A DNA stretch of 64,000 nt from Larkinella terrae. Lineage in GTDB: Bacteria; Bacteroidota; Bacteroidia; Cytophagales; Spirosomataceae. The number at the start of each line of letters is the position of its first letter. Within the stretch, counting starts at the first letter, position 1. The notes under the pieces were generated by a model. That model was not told where the DNA came from. It did no database searches and saw only the letters and a list, made by a program, of their open reading frames with translations. Where the stretch lies: contig NZ_WJXZ01000004.1 in NCBI RefSeq assembly GCF_009668025.1, positions 543,370 to 607,369 of the forward strand, given 5' to 3'. The position numbers and the translations under genes were made by a program. Positions 1-9,851 of this stretch are shown here, piece by piece.

Positions 1-2172
1 GTAACCGTCGAGGCCGGAACAACGAACCTGGAGTTTACGCTGGAAAGCATTGAGAAAACACTCAACGAAGTAACCGTTACGGCCCAGCAGGGGAGTTTCG
101 GCCTGACCCGCCTGCGCGAAGTGGAAGGCACGGCCATTTTTGCGGCCAAAAAATCGGAGGTGATTTTGCCCGAAAATCTGGTGGCGAATCTGGCGACCAA
201 CAACGCCCGGCAGGTGTATTCCCGCGTCGCCGGGCTAAACATCTGGGAAAACGACGGGGGCGGTTTGCAGCTCAGCATCGGCGGGCGCGGCCTCGACCCA
301 AACCGGACGTCGAATTTCAACGTCCGGCAAAACGGCTACGATATCAGCGCCGACGCCCTGGGCTATCCCGAAAGCTATTACACCCCGCCGACCGAAGCGC
401 TGAAACGCATCAAGATTGTACGCGGAGCGGCTTCGCTGCAATACGGAACGCAGTTTGGCGGATTGCTCAATTTCGAGATGCGTCAGCCCGTCACCGACCG
501 CACGTTTGAAGTAACTTCGCGGCAAACCGTGGGTTCGTTCGGTTTTTTCAACTCATTCAACAGCGTCAGCGGAACGGCTAAAAAGCTGAGTTACTACGCT
601 TTTTTCCAGTATAAAAAAGCCGACGGCTGGCGGCCCAATTCGCATTTCGACAGCAAAACTGCCTATGCCGATATTCATTACCAACTGACCGACGACGCCA
701 AAATTGGGCTGGAAGTGACGCACATGGATTACCTGGCCCAGCAGCCGGGCGGTTTGAGCGACGAAATGTTTGTCGCCAACCCGCGGCAGTCGAACCGCGA
801 GCGGAACTGGTTCAAGGTGGACTGGAATCTGTTCAATGCCCATTACGACTGGAAAGTGAACCACCGGTCGGACTTTAATTTCATTGCGTTCGGCGTGGTG
901 GCTTCGCGGTATTCGCTGGGTTTTCGGCCCAACCGGGTGGCCACAGTCGACAACGAAACTTTCGAGCGGGATCTGATTGCCGGTGATTTCCGGAACTACG
1001 GTTTTGAAGCGCGGTTTCTGAACCGCTACAAACTGGGAAAAAAAGACGGCGTTTTTCTGGTCGGAACGCGGTATTACCACGGGTTTAATCACAGCCAGCA
1101 GGGCGTGGGGGCAACCGGCAAAGACCCGGATTTTACGTTCGTGGAACCCGATAAGCTGACGTCCTCCGACTACCGGTTTCCGAACCGGAATGTGTCTTTA
1201 TTTACCGAAAACGTCTTTTTTCTGAGTTCGAAACTATCGGTAACGCCCGGTATTCGCTACGAACACATCCGCACCACCGCCGACGGTTTTTACGGAAACA
1301 TCGTCCGCGACCTGGCCGGAAACATCATCACCATTACCCAGACGCCGGAGAAACGGGTGAACCCGCGCGGTTTTCTGATTGCCGGTATTGGCGTGAGTTA
1401 CAAACCCTCATCGCAGTTTGAAGCCTACGGAAACATTTCCCAGAATTACCGTTCGATTACGTTCAGCGACATGCGGATTTCAAATCCGTCGGCGGTGATT
1501 GATCCGAATTTGCAGGACGAACGCGGTTTTTCGGCAGATGCGGGCGTGCGAGGTGAGAAGAATGGGGTGCTGAGCTACGACCTGAACCTGTTTGCGCTCA
1601 ACTACGGAAACCGCATTGGCGAGGTGCAGTTTTACGACGCCAGCGACCGCGTTCTGCGCAAACGCACCAACATCGGCCGGGCGCTGATTGTCGGACTGGA
1701 ATCCTACGGCGAAGTGGAATTGCTGCGGTTGCTGCCCGGCCAATCGGATCGCTGGGGCTGGTCGGTTTTCGGGAACCTTGCGTTGACTCGTTCCAGCTAC
1801 GTGAAAAGCCAGATTCCGGGCGTGCAGGGAAATGAGGTCGAGTTTGTTCCGGCGGTCAACCTGAAGTCGGGGATGCGGTGGGGATACCGCAACCTGAAAG
1901 CGTCGTTCCAGTTTACGTATCTATCCGATCAGTATTCCGATGCGACGAATGCCGTCGACGGCGGTTTTTCGGCGGTTATCGGACGGATCCCGTCGTATCA
2001 CATCATGGATTTTTCGCTTTCCTGGACCTACCGCTGGCTGAAGCTGGAAGGCAGCGTCAACAATCTGACGAACGAATTTTACTACACGCGCCGGGCCACC
2101 GGCTACCCCGGTCCCGGCATCCTGCCCTCCGACGGGCGAGCGTTCTTCCTGACGGTAGGCGTGAAATGGTAA
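1..2172 (+). CDS. TonB-dependent outer-membrane receptor, FecA-like (5' end outside window)
   Basis: The reading frame is open from base 1, so the N-terminus (signal peptide and most of a carboxypeptidase-like regulatory domain) lies upstream; 723 residues are visible. The first visible residues end in a short NEVTVTA segment resembling a TonB-box/plug junction. The plug follows (about residues 55-165: ENLVANLATNN, then GRGLDPNR, RIKIVRGAASLQYG and GGLLNF), then a long beta-barrel rich in alternating aromatics, ending in VGVKW with the C-terminal aromatic needed for outer-membrane insertion. The closest family I recognise is the Fe(III)-dicitrate (FecA) group, so a siderophore or iron-chelate substrate is inferred. 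It converges with the alpha-mannosidase gene 84 bases downstream. The substrate is not proven by sequence. Confidence 0.9.
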   Translation, partial: VTVEAGTTNLEFTLESIEKTLNEVTVTAQQGSFGLTRLREVEGTAIFAAKKSEVILPENLVANLATNNARQVYSRVAGLNIWENDGGGLQLSIGGRGLDPNRTSNFNVRQNGYDISADALGYPESYYTPPTEALKRIKIVRGAASLQYGTQFGGLLNFEMRQPVTDRTFEVTSRQTVGSFGFFNSFNSVSGTAKKLSYYAFFQYKKADGWRPNSHFDSKTAYADIHYQLTDDAKIGLEVTHMDYLAQQPGGLSDEMFVANPRQSNRERNWFKVDWNLFNAHYDWKVNHRSDFNFIAFGVVASRYSLGFRPNRVATVDNETFERDLIAGDFRNYGFEARFLNRYKLGKKDGVFLVGTRYYHGFNHSQQGVGATGKDPDFTFVEPDKLTSSDYRFPNRNVSLFTENVFFLSSKLSVTPGIRYEHIRTTADGFYGNIVRDLAGNIITITQTPEKRVNPRGFLIAGIGVSYKPSSQFEAYGNISQNYRSITFSDMRISNPSAVIDPNLQDERGFSADAGVRGEKNGVLSYDLNLFALNYGNRIGEVQFYDASDRVLRKRTNIGRALIVGLESYGEVELLRLLPGQSDRWGWSVFGNLALTRSSYVKSQIPGVQGNEVEFVPAVNLKSGMRWGYRNLKASFQFTYLSDQYSDATNAVDGGFSAVIGRIPSYHIMDFSLSWTYRWLKLEGSVNNLTNEFYYTRRATGYPGPGILPSDGRAFFLTVGVKW

Positions 2173-2174
2173 AA

Positions 2175-2256
2175 CCCTGACAGCGGTTAAATGGGGAGAA
2201 TACGTTCGCGAGAAAAACGAGATGGCCGCTGACAGGGTCTTCGACCGCTGACAGGG
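2175..2256. repeat. Three copies of a 12-mer between convergent genes
   Basis: CCCTGACAGCGG at 2175-2186 faces CCGCTGACAGGG at 2226-2237, and an identical copy of the latter sits at 2245-2256, touching the stop codon of the mannosidase gene. The first copy is the inverted complement of the others with one mismatch, so the spacer can fold into alternative hairpins. It may act as a bidirectional terminator, but no T-tract follows. Confidence 0.5.
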
Positions 2257-3687
2257 CTACAACGGTTTGCTCAGCAACTGTGGCCGTTCGTTTACCACTT
2301 TCAGAATCAATTCCCCAAACAGCGTATTGGCCCAGGCGAACCATTTGCGGGTAAATTGCTTCGGATCGTCTTTATCGAACGATTCGTGCATGAAACCGGT
2401 CCCGGCGTGCGTCTTTTTCAACTGGCGGAGCTGCGTCAGAATCTCCTGTTCATTGGTCGATGTGAGCGCGCGCATGGTCAGGCTCATCGTCCAGATATTG
2501 TCCACCAGCGTATGCGGACTGCCGATGCCTTCGGCGGCTTTCCCTTTGAAATAGTACGGATTGTCGGCGCTGAGCGAAAACCGCCGGGTGTTCTGGTAAA
2601 TCGGATCAGCGGCCGAAACCGCTCCCAGATACGGCAATGAAAGCAGGTTGGGCACGTTGGCGTCATCCTGCAACAGGTGGTTGCCAAAACCGTCGACTTC
2701 CAGCGCGTACAGCTTCCCGTATTTCGGATGCGTATAAATGGCGTACTGCTTCAGGGCGGTTTCCACTTCGTCGGCGAGCGCCCGGCATTCTTTCGCGAAA
2801 ACCGCATCGGACCGGATTTTGTCCGTCATCGCGGCCAGTTGCCGGAGCGAGGCAACCGCAAACCAGTTGGAAGGCACCAGAAACGGGAAAACCGTGGCGT
2901 CGTCCGAGGGGCGGAAAATGCTGTGAATCAATCCGATGGGTTTCGTTGGGTTGCCGTAGCCGTTACCCGGAACCGTGTCGGTCGACCAGGACGTTTCGCG
3001 GCCAAATTTGTATGGCCCACGACCGGTTTTGCGCTGTTGCTCGCGGCAGGTTTTCACGATCAGCCGCATCGCGTCGGCCCAATCGGCATCGAACGGGCTG
3101 GTGTCTTTGGTGGTTTGCCAGTAGTGATACGCCAGCCGAATCGGGTAACACAGCGAGTCGAGTTCCCATTTGCGTTCGTGCAAACCCGGTTTCATGGCCG
3201 TGATGTCTTTCTTCCATTCGCCCTCTTTTTTAGGGTCGGAATAAAACGCGTTGGCGTACGGATCGAGCCGGATGCACTGCGTTTGGCGTCGAATTACGCC
3301 CGCGATCAGCTTCCGTAGCGGTTCATCTTCTTTTGTTAAGGGCAGATAGGGCCAGACCTGAGCGGTGCTGTCGCGGAGCCACATGGCGTCGATGTCACCC
3401 GTGATGACAAAGGTGTCGGGTTTGCCGTCGGCTTCGCTGAACTGAACGGTTGTGTCGAGCGTATTGGGAAAGCAGTTTTCAAAAAGCCAGGCCAGTTCGG
3501 GATCGCGCACGGTTTTCTTCACCCGTTCAATGGCTTTTTCGACGGCAATGCTGGTGAAATTTCGTTTCCCGGCAGCCTCGCGCACCACCGGAAAATCAGC
3601 CGGTTGAGTGGCAAAAACCGCTTGCGTGCCGAACGCTACTCCGGCGCTGGCGGCAGCGGTTTGCTGTATAAAATGACGACGATTCAT
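2257..3687 (-). CDS. Glycoside hydrolase family 125, metal-independent exo-alpha-mannosidase, Tat-exported
   Basis: 476 residues from the ATG at 3687, chosen because it opens a twin-arginine leader (NRRHFIQQT, then a hydrophobic Ala/Gly stretch to about residue 26). An in-frame start 37 codons upstream would bury this leader. The body matches GH125: GDIDAMWLRDST (about 97-108) and ERKWELDSLCYP (about 171-182), both hallmark substrate-pocket segments, with length typical of the family. GH125 enzymes remove alpha-1,6-mannose from N-glycans and mannans without a metal. Export by Tat suggests periplasmic or surface action on host, fungal or plant mannosides. It stands alone; no SusCD or other glycosidase is adjacent on the same strand. 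A TACTTTTG box lies 23 bases upstream. Confidence 0.9.
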   Translation of the reverse strand: MNRRHFIQQTAAASAGVAFGTQAVFATQPADFPVVREAAGKRNFTSIAVEKAIERVKKTVRDPELAWLFENCFPNTLDTTVQFSEADGKPDTFVITGDIDAMWLRDSTAQVWPYLPLTKEDEPLRKLIAGVIRRQTQCIRLDPYANAFYSDPKKEGEWKKDITAMKPGLHERKWELDSLCYPIRLAYHYWQTTKDTSPFDADWADAMRLIVKTCREQQRKTGRGPYKFGRETSWSTDTVPGNGYGNPTKPIGLIHSIFRPSDDATVFPFLVPSNWFAVASLRQLAAMTDKIRSDAVFAKECRALADEVETALKQYAIYTHPKYGKLYALEVDGFGNHLLQDDANVPNLLSLPYLGAVSAADPIYQNTRRFSLSADNPYYFKGKAAEGIGSPHTLVDNIWTMSLTMRALTSTNEQEILTQLRQLKKTHAGTGFMHESFDKDDPKQFTRKWFAWANTLFGELILKVVNERPQLLSKPL

Positions 3688-3710
3688 ATGAGATTGGGAT
3701 TTGGCTGGCC

Positions 3711-3718
3711 CAAAAGTA
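3711..3718 (-). promoter_or_regulatory. Candidate -7 box of the GH125 gene
   Basis: On the minus strand TACTTTTG matches the Bacteroidota -7 consensus TAnnTTTG and lies 23 bases before the ATG at 3687. I do not see a convincing TTTG -33 element 18-21 bases further upstream, so this is a half-match only. Confidence 0.25.
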
Positions 3719-3920
3719 GAAATAAATACGCCGTTTCGGAAGCTGGCGGGACTGTCCAGATGCGTACAAAAAATGTCCGTTTTTGGACAGATGCTCACCC
3801 CGGTTTTTCAAAAACCACCTTTAACGGCACAGGATGGCAGGTTTTTTCATTTGGCAACAGATTTGATATACGGAAATAGAAGAAATGATTCAGACCCCTT
3901 AACCAAACGGATCTTCATTC

Positions 3921-4256
3921 ATGCGACGCAGTGATTTAGGTGAATTTGAAGAAGTTGTTCTCCTGACGGTGGCCGTGATGGTGCCGAAGGCCTATTCGGT
4001 CATCATCGCGGAAGAGCTCGAGCGGGAAACCGGCCAGCCAGTGAGTACGGGAGCGGTTCACGCGGCTCTGCAACGGCTGGAGCAGAAAGGCTACGTCTCG
4101 TCCGTGCTGGGCGAAGCCACCGCCGAGCGGGGTGGTCGCCGGAAACGGCTGTTCACCGTCACCGCCCTGGGTGGCCGGGTCCTGACCGAAGTCCGTTCCG
4201 TCCGCGAACGGCTCTGGGAGCGGATTGTCCCGCCAACGATGCTGGAGTGGAGCTAG
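3921..4256 (+). CDS. PadR-family transcriptional regulator
   Basis: 111 residues. The winged-helix DNA-binding fold of the PadR N-terminal domain is visible: YSVIIAEELERETGQPVSTG (recognition region), AVHAALQRLEQKGYV, then the beta-wing with ERGGRRKRLFTVTALG. The short C-terminal helix ends at LEWS, as in the small PadR subfamily. PadR repressors of this subgroup are commonly encoded directly before permeases with a prefix domain in Cytophagales, as here, where three such permeases follow on the same strand. Control of those permeases is inferred from position. The effector is unknown. Confidence 0.9.
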   Translation: MRRSDLGEFEEVVLLTVAVMVPKAYSVIIAEELERETGQPVSTGAVHAALQRLEQKGYVSSVLGEATAERGGRRKRLFTVTALGGRVLTEVRSVRERLWERIVPPTMLEWS

Positions 4257-4261
4257 GTTTC

Positions 4262-4366
4262 TAATGAATAATTAACAATTAATAATGAAATGACTTCGTG
4301 GCTTACGGCTCTTACTTTTCGTATTGGGACTAATTATTCATTGTACATTATTCATTGTTCATTATG
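4262..4366. repeat. AT-rich octamer-type inverted repeat before permease 1
   Basis: Left arm 4262-4291 (units such as AATGAATAATTAACAATT) and right arm 4331-4366 (TTCATTGTTCATTATG and related units) form an imperfect inverted repeat. The right arm runs into the ATG of the downstream permease, so the start codon lies within the repeat. Similar pairs precede permeases 2 and 3 and follow permease 3. Confidence 0.7.
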
Positions 4367-7042
4367 AAAAAACCGCCCCGCTTTCCCGACCGCATCCTTA
4401 CCTGGCTGGTGGCTCCGCACCTGCGCGAGGAGGTGCTGGGCGATTTGCACGAACGCTATCAGCTGCAAGTGCAGCGACTGGGCGAGGCAAAGGCCCGGCA
4501 GCGCTATTGGCGCGACGCGGGAACGTACGTGCGGCTGTCGGTGATGAAACGAAAACCAACGGACTATTCGACTACTTTTTTCCTGAACCCTGAAATGCTA
4601 CGCAATTATGTAAAAATCGCCTTCCGGAACCTGGTCAAGAATACCGGTTTTTCCGCCATCAATATCGTTGGGCTGGCTCTGGGCATGATCTGCTGCCTGT
4701 TCATTTTTCTGTGGGTGCAGGACGAAAAAAGCGTCGATAATTTTCACGCCAGGGGCGACAACCTCTATACCGTTTACCAAACCATTTCGGCCAACGGAAA
4801 GGTGAACGGGACCTACAGTACCCCGGTGCGGGTGACGTCCGGCCAGCGCACCGGCTTTATGCTGGAAGATCTAAAAAACGCCGTTCCGGAAGTGAAACAC
4901 CAGGCGTTTTATGCCACCGGCTACGAACTGCCCTGGGGGCATCCCGAGACATTTCAACTGGGCGATAAGAAATTCAAGCTGGAAGGCTCGCGGGCGGGCC
5001 GCGATTTCTTCAAAATATTCAGCTATCCGCTGCTGGCGGGTAATGCCGAAACCGCGCTGAGCGACATCAACGGGGTGGCCATTTCCCGGAAAATGGCGGA
5101 GCGGTTTTTCGGGACGCCCCGGAAGGCGATGGGAAAAAGCCTGCGGTACGAAAACCGGCTGGATTTTCGGGTGTCGGCGGTTTTTGAAAACCTGCCGGTG
5201 GAAAGCTCGCTGAAATTTGATTTTCTGCTCAATTGGGAAGCACAGAATACCAAACTGGAATGGTCGTCCAACGAATTTCGCCTGTTTATTGAACTGGCCG
5301 AAAACGCGAACGTGCCGACGGTAGCGAACAAGATCAACCGGTTTCTCGAGCCGCGACTCACGAAGAATAAGGGAGTTACGACCCAAATCGGGCTGCAACG
5401 GTTTCGGGATCAATACCTGCACAGCACGTTTGTGAACGGAAAACCGGAAGGTGGCCGCATCGAATACGTGCAGATTTTCAGCGGGGTGGCTCTTTTTATC
5501 CTGATCATTGCCTGCATCAATTTCATGAATCTGGCCACGGCCCGCTCCGTCAAACGCGCGAAGGAAGTGGGCGTTCGGAAGGTGTTGGGTTCGACGCGGA
5601 GCCATCTCATCGGCCAGTTTTTTGGGGAAGCGGTTTTGCTCGCTTTTCTGGCCATGCTGCTCACCTTGATTCTGGTCGTGCTGCTAGTGCCGGTTTTCAA
5701 TGAATTTACGGGAAAACAGATTCCGTTGCCCCTGGCGCAGGGTTCGTTCTGGCTGTCGTTGCTGGGACTGACGATTTTAACGGGCTTGCTGGCGGGCAGT
5801 TATCCGGCGCTATTTCTGTCGTCGCTGCAACCGGTCCGGATTCTGAAAGGGATTCTCCGTTTCACGCGGGGTTCCGTCTGGTTTCGGCAGGGCTTAACGG
5901 TTTTTCAGTTTGGACTGGCCATTGTGCTGCTGGTGGCAACGCTCGTTGTTTCCCGGCAGACCAGCTACGTCCAGCACGCGCACCTGGGTTATGACCGCGA
6001 AAACCTGCTGTACGTTCGCATCGAAGGCAATCTGGCGAATCAGCGCGGCTACACCCTTTTCAAAGAACAGGCTTCCCGAATGCCCGGTATTGTGATGATT
6101 GACCGCAGCAGCGAAGCTCCGCACACGATGGGGTTTGTGGTGGACGAACACGACGGATCGGCAGAAACCAAAACCGGGGAAGATGCCATCAACTGGGAGG
6201 GGAAAGAAAAGAATGCTTCCGTCGGTTTTAAACCCACGTCCGTTGGCTTTGATTTTGTTAAACTCATGAATCTGAAACTGGCCGACGGGCGTAATTTCTC
6301 CAAAACCATCTCCACCGATTCGTCGGACGCTTTTCTGGTGAACGAAGAAGCCGTTCGGCAAATGGGGCTGAAAGAACCAATCGGCAAATGGGTGTCGGCC
6401 TGGCAAAAGAAAGGGCATATCATTGGCATTCTGAAAGATTACCACACGCATTCGCTGCATGAGCCCATTAAACCGCTGATTGTGGATGTGAAGGAATACG
6501 AATATTTCGGCGTGGTGCTGGTCCGGACCGAAGCCGGAAAAACCAAAGAAGCGCTGGCGAGTCTGCAAAAGGTTTACGGTGAAATCAATCCCAATTATCC
6601 GTTTGATTATCAATTTATTGACCAGGAATACGAACGGCTTTACCGCAGTGAGCAGGTCATGGCGAAGCTCTCCAATGTGTTTGCGGTGCTGGCCATTCTG
6701 ATTTCCTGTCTCGGGTTGCTGGGCCTGGTCATGTTTTCGACCGAACAGCGCACCAAGGAAATTGGCATCCGGAAGGTGCTGGGAGCGTCGGTCGGTCAGA
6801 TTGTGACGCTGTTTTCCCGCGATTTTCTCCGCCTGGTTCTAATTGCGATTCTGATTGCGTCGCCCATTGCCTGGTACGCGATGAACCAGTGGTTGCAGGG
6901 ATTTGCCTATAAGGTGACCGTTGCCTGGTGGATTTTCGCGCTTTCGGGCGCGGGCGCTCTGGCGATTACTTTGCTGACCATCAGCTTTCAAAGCATCAAA
7001 GCCGCGCTGGTAAATCCGGTGAAGTCACTTCGTTCCGAATGA
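4364..7042 (+). CDS. FtsX/MacB-type ABC permease with permease prefix domain 2 (copy 1)
   Basis: 892 residues from the ATG at 4364; an ATG three codons earlier is possible, but family members begin at the PPRFPDR segment. Residues 1-75 form the prefix domain (FPDRILTWL, APHLREEVLGDLHERY). A first membrane segment (INIVGLALGMICCLFIFL), a large periplasmic MacB-like domain and a first FtsX core follow (INFMNLATARSVKRAKEVG), then a central membrane segment, a second periplasmic domain and a second FtsX core (STEQRTKEIGIRKVLGAS). It ends NPVKSLRSE. Such proteins act as mechanotransmission-type permeases with a MacB/LolD-like ATPase, often in export or antimicrobial defence. No ATPase is encoded nearby, so it must be supplied in trans. 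Two close paralogs follow. Confidence 0.9.
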   Translation: MKKPPRFPDRILTWLVAPHLREEVLGDLHERYQLQVQRLGEAKARQRYWRDAGTYVRLSVMKRKPTDYSTTFFLNPEMLRNYVKIAFRNLVKNTGFSAINIVGLALGMICCLFIFLWVQDEKSVDNFHARGDNLYTVYQTISANGKVNGTYSTPVRVTSGQRTGFMLEDLKNAVPEVKHQAFYATGYELPWGHPETFQLGDKKFKLEGSRAGRDFFKIFSYPLLAGNAETALSDINGVAISRKMAERFFGTPRKAMGKSLRYENRLDFRVSAVFENLPVESSLKFDFLLNWEAQNTKLEWSSNEFRLFIELAENANVPTVANKINRFLEPRLTKNKGVTTQIGLQRFRDQYLHSTFVNGKPEGGRIEYVQIFSGVALFILIIACINFMNLATARSVKRAKEVGVRKVLGSTRSHLIGQFFGEAVLLAFLAMLLTLILVVLLVPVFNEFTGKQIPLPLAQGSFWLSLLGLTILTGLLAGSYPALFLSSLQPVRILKGILRFTRGSVWFRQGLTVFQFGLAIVLLVATLVVSRQTSYVQHAHLGYDRENLLYVRIEGNLANQRGYTLFKEQASRMPGIVMIDRSSEAPHTMGFVVDEHDGSAETKTGEDAINWEGKEKNASVGFKPTSVGFDFVKLMNLKLADGRNFSKTISTDSSDAFLVNEEAVRQMGLKEPIGKWVSAWQKKGHIIGILKDYHTHSLHEPIKPLIVDVKEYEYFGVVLVRTEAGKTKEALASLQKVYGEINPNYPFDYQFIDQEYERLYRSEQVMAKLSNVFAVLAILISCLGLLGLVMFSTEQRTKEIGIRKVLGASVGQIVTLFSRDFLRLVLIAILIASPIAWYAMNQWLQGFAYKVTVAWWIFALSGAGALAITLLTISFQSIKAALVNPVKSLRSE

Positions 7043-7172
7043 ACAATGAATAATGAACAATTAACCGCTGGGCGGCCTCGAATGAATAATGAAAAGGCTT
7101 GCGGTATCTGTTGTTCATATTCGCCAATTGGGTTACCTATTGTTCATTGTTAATTATTCATTGTTCATTATG
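7037..7172. repeat. AT-rich inverted repeat between permeases 1 and 2
   Basis: Left arm 7037-7065 starts at the stop region of permease 1 (GAATGAACAATGAATAATGA and on). Right arm 7139-7172 is its near-complement and ends in TTCATTGTTCATTATG, whose last three bases are the start codon of permease 2. The 73-base centre is GC-richer. Confidence 0.75.
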
Positions 7173-9851
7173 AGCCCCAAACCGCCCCGCATCCCCGACC
7201 GCATCCTTAGCTGGCTCATTGCTCCGCACCTGCGCGAGGAGGTGCTGGGCGATATGCACGAGCGGTTTTTCCGGCGGGCCGAATCCCTGGGGGAAGCGAC
7301 GGCCCGACGGCGGTACTGGCGGGATACTTTGACGTATGTACGACCCGGTTTTATCAAACGTATACGACCGGTCGGCGTGCCGCACCACCGGCGATTCGAA
7401 GAACTTTCCTCACCTTCTTTCTTCAAAAGGGCTATGATTCAGAATTATTTAAAAATCGCCTGGCGGAACGTCCGCAACCAGCCCGCACTTTCGTTCCTGA
7501 ATGTCTTCGGACTGGCGCTGGGACTGGCGAGTTGTCTGCTGATCACCCTGTATGTGGTCGATGAACTGAGTTATGATCGTTTCCACAAAAAAGCTGACCG
7601 GATTTACCGCGTCGATATCGATGCAGTTTTTGGCGGAACCGAACAACGCCTGACGCAGGTCGGTGATCCGATCGGGCCGACCTTACAGAAAGACTATCCG
7701 CAAGTCGAGGCATACGTCCGGTTTTACAATGTAAACGCGTCAAAACTGGTACGAAATGGCCAAGAAATTATTGATGAACGCCGGTCGGTGCATGCCGATC
7801 CGACCTTGTTCGACGTATTTACATTCCCGGCCTTGTACGGAAATACCAAAACCGCCCTGGATGCGCCGAATTCCGTCGTCATCACCGAATCAACTGCCCG
7901 GCGCTATTTCGGAACGCCCGATGCGGTCGGGAAACCGCTGGAAGTCAACCGGTCGCTTTACACCATAACGGCGGTGATCCGCGATATGCCGCAGAATTCG
8001 CATTTTCATTTTGATTTTATCTTCCCGATGAAAGCCGTCACCTACGACTGGGGAAATTTCCTGACCAGCAATTTTCAGACGTACGTGGTTCTGAAAGAGG
8101 GTGTTCATTACCAGGAATTTAATCGGAATTTCGCGCAGGTTATCGAGAGATACTTTTTTCCGCAGGCACAACAACACATGAAGATGAGCAGCGCGGAAGA
8201 CTTTAACCGGGGGGGCAACAAGCTGGTCTTTGCCTTATTTCCACTAACTGATATCCACCTGCGCTCGGATCGGCAGGATGAGTTGGAAGCCAACGGCAAC
8301 ATTCAGTTTGTCTATATTTTTTCCGCCATAGCTCTATTCGTTTTGCTGATTGCCTGCGTCAACTTCATGAATCTATCGACGGCCCGGTCGGCCAAACGCG
8401 CCAGGGAGGTTGGTATTCGGAAAACGATGGGGACCAACCGCCCGGCCCTGATCGGCCAGTTCCTGACAGAATCGACGCTGACGGTGTTTTTTTCGCTGCT
8501 GCTGGCGCTGGGAATCACAGCTGCGGGAATGCCGTTTTTTAACGAGCTGGCCGCTAAATCGCTGTCGGTCAATCAACTGTTTATGTTTCCGGTTTTACCC
8601 GTTCTGCTGTTGATTCCGCTGGTCGTCGGGCTGCTGGCGGGCAGTTATCCGGCGTTTTTTCTGTCCGGTTTCAAACCCGTAGCGGTTTTGAAAGGGTCCA
8701 TTGGCAGCGGTTTTCGGAAGAGCAATTTCCGGAATGCGCTGGTGGTTTTTCAGTTTGCCACGTCGGTGATGCTGATCATCGGCACGCTCATCATTTACCG
8801 CCAGCTCAACTACATCCAGACGAGAGATATTGGCTTCAATAAACAACAGGTTCTGATTGTCAACGGCACTCACGCCCTGGGATCGAATATAGAACCGTTT
8901 AAGAATGAATTACTTACCCTTCCAAATGTGGTAGCCGGTACCTTAAGCGGTTTTCTGCCGGTTTCTTCATCGGCGCGCAACGGCCTGACGTTATCAAAGG
9001 TGCCTGTCAGCTCGCCCGATAACATGTTTGACACCCAAAACTGGTTTGTTGACTACGATTACCTCAAAACGATGGGTATGACCCTGACGCAGGGCCGCAA
9101 TTTTTCCAAAGACTTTGGGTCGGACGCCAGTGCCGTCGTCATCAATGAGTCGTTGGCGAAACTCCTCGGTTATCAGAATCCCGTGGGGCAGAAAATCTAT
9201 CCGGTCAGCAACGGAACGGCCACGCCCTTTACCATCATTGGCGTGGTGAAGGATTTCAACTACGAATCGCTGCGCCAGACCGTTAGTCCGCTGCTTTTTT
9301 CGCTGCGTTCCAACACCGAACTGGCGTCGTTCCGGGTCAACACGCAGGATCTTCCGAAGCTGTTGCAACAGGTCGAAGCCGTCTGGAAAAAATTCCCGAC
9401 CGGCGCGCAGTTCAGCTACCGGTTTATGGACGAAGCCTTCGATACGATGTACCGGGCCGAGCAGCGGGTCGGGCAAATTGCGCTGACGTTTGCCGGGCTC
9501 GCCATCCTGATTGCCTGCCTGGGCTTGTTCGGGCTGGCCACCTACATGGCCGAGCAGCGGACCAAAGAGATTGGCATTCGGAAAGTGCTGGGGGCCAGCG
9601 CGGGCGGGATCGTGACGCTGCTTTCCCGCGATTTCCTGAAGCTGGTATTGATTGCCATCCTGGTGGCGTCGCCGGTGGCCTGGTACGTCATGAACCGGTG
9701 GTTGCAGGAGTTTGCGTACAAAATCAACATGGAGTGGTGGGTGTTTGCCGTTGCCGGTTTACTCGCCATCGGTATTGCGCTGCTGACGGTGAGTTTTCAG
9801 AGTATCAAAGCCGCGCTGATGAATCCGGTGAAGTCACTTCGTTCCGAATGA
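7170..9851 (+). CDS. FtsX/MacB-type ABC permease with permease prefix domain 2 (copy 2)
   Basis: 893 residues. The ATG at 7170 was chosen over an in-frame ATG at 7089 because the first 27 codons would then be read from the AT-rich repeat, and the conserved prefix domain begins at SPKPPRIPDRILSWL. Architecture is as in copy 1: prefix domain with APHLREEVLGDMHERFFRRA, membrane segment (about residues 110-135), MacB-like periplasmic domain, FtsX core (VNFMNLSTARSAKRAREVG), second periplasmic domain, second FtsX core (AEQRTKEIGIRKVLGAS) and a NPVKSLRSE tail. A 68-base stretch of the prefix-domain DNA (7212-7279) is identical to copy 3, and the 3' end is nearly identical to copy 1, pointing to duplication with gene conversion. 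No ATPase gene is present nearby. Confidence 0.9.
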   Translation: MSPKPPRIPDRILSWLIAPHLREEVLGDMHERFFRRAESLGEATARRRYWRDTLTYVRPGFIKRIRPVGVPHHRRFEELSSPSFFKRAMIQNYLKIAWRNVRNQPALSFLNVFGLALGLASCLLITLYVVDELSYDRFHKKADRIYRVDIDAVFGGTEQRLTQVGDPIGPTLQKDYPQVEAYVRFYNVNASKLVRNGQEIIDERRSVHADPTLFDVFTFPALYGNTKTALDAPNSVVITESTARRYFGTPDAVGKPLEVNRSLYTITAVIRDMPQNSHFHFDFIFPMKAVTYDWGNFLTSNFQTYVVLKEGVHYQEFNRNFAQVIERYFFPQAQQHMKMSSAEDFNRGGNKLVFALFPLTDIHLRSDRQDELEANGNIQFVYIFSAIALFVLLIACVNFMNLSTARSAKRAREVGIRKTMGTNRPALIGQFLTESTLTVFFSLLLALGITAAGMPFFNELAAKSLSVNQLFMFPVLPVLLLIPLVVGLLAGSYPAFFLSGFKPVAVLKGSIGSGFRKSNFRNALVVFQFATSVMLIIGTLIIYRQLNYIQTRDIGFNKQQVLIVNGTHALGSNIEPFKNELLTLPNVVAGTLSGFLPVSSSARNGLTLSKVPVSSPDNMFDTQNWFVDYDYLKTMGMTLTQGRNFSKDFGSDASAVVINESLAKLLGYQNPVGQKIYPVSNGTATPFTIIGVVKDFNYESLRQTVSPLLFSLRSNTELASFRVNTQDLPKLLQQVEAVWKKFPTGAQFSYRFMDEAFDTMYRAEQRVGQIALTFAGLAILIACLGLFGLATYMAEQRTKEIGIRKVLGASAGGIVTLLSRDFLKLVLIAILVASPVAWYVMNRWLQEFAYKINMEWWVFAVAGLLAIGIALLTVSFQSIKAALMNPVKSLRSE

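Noticed and set aside
4324..4593. Short frame overlapping the start of permease 1
   Set aside because: It overlaps the conserved prefix domain in another frame and lacks homology.
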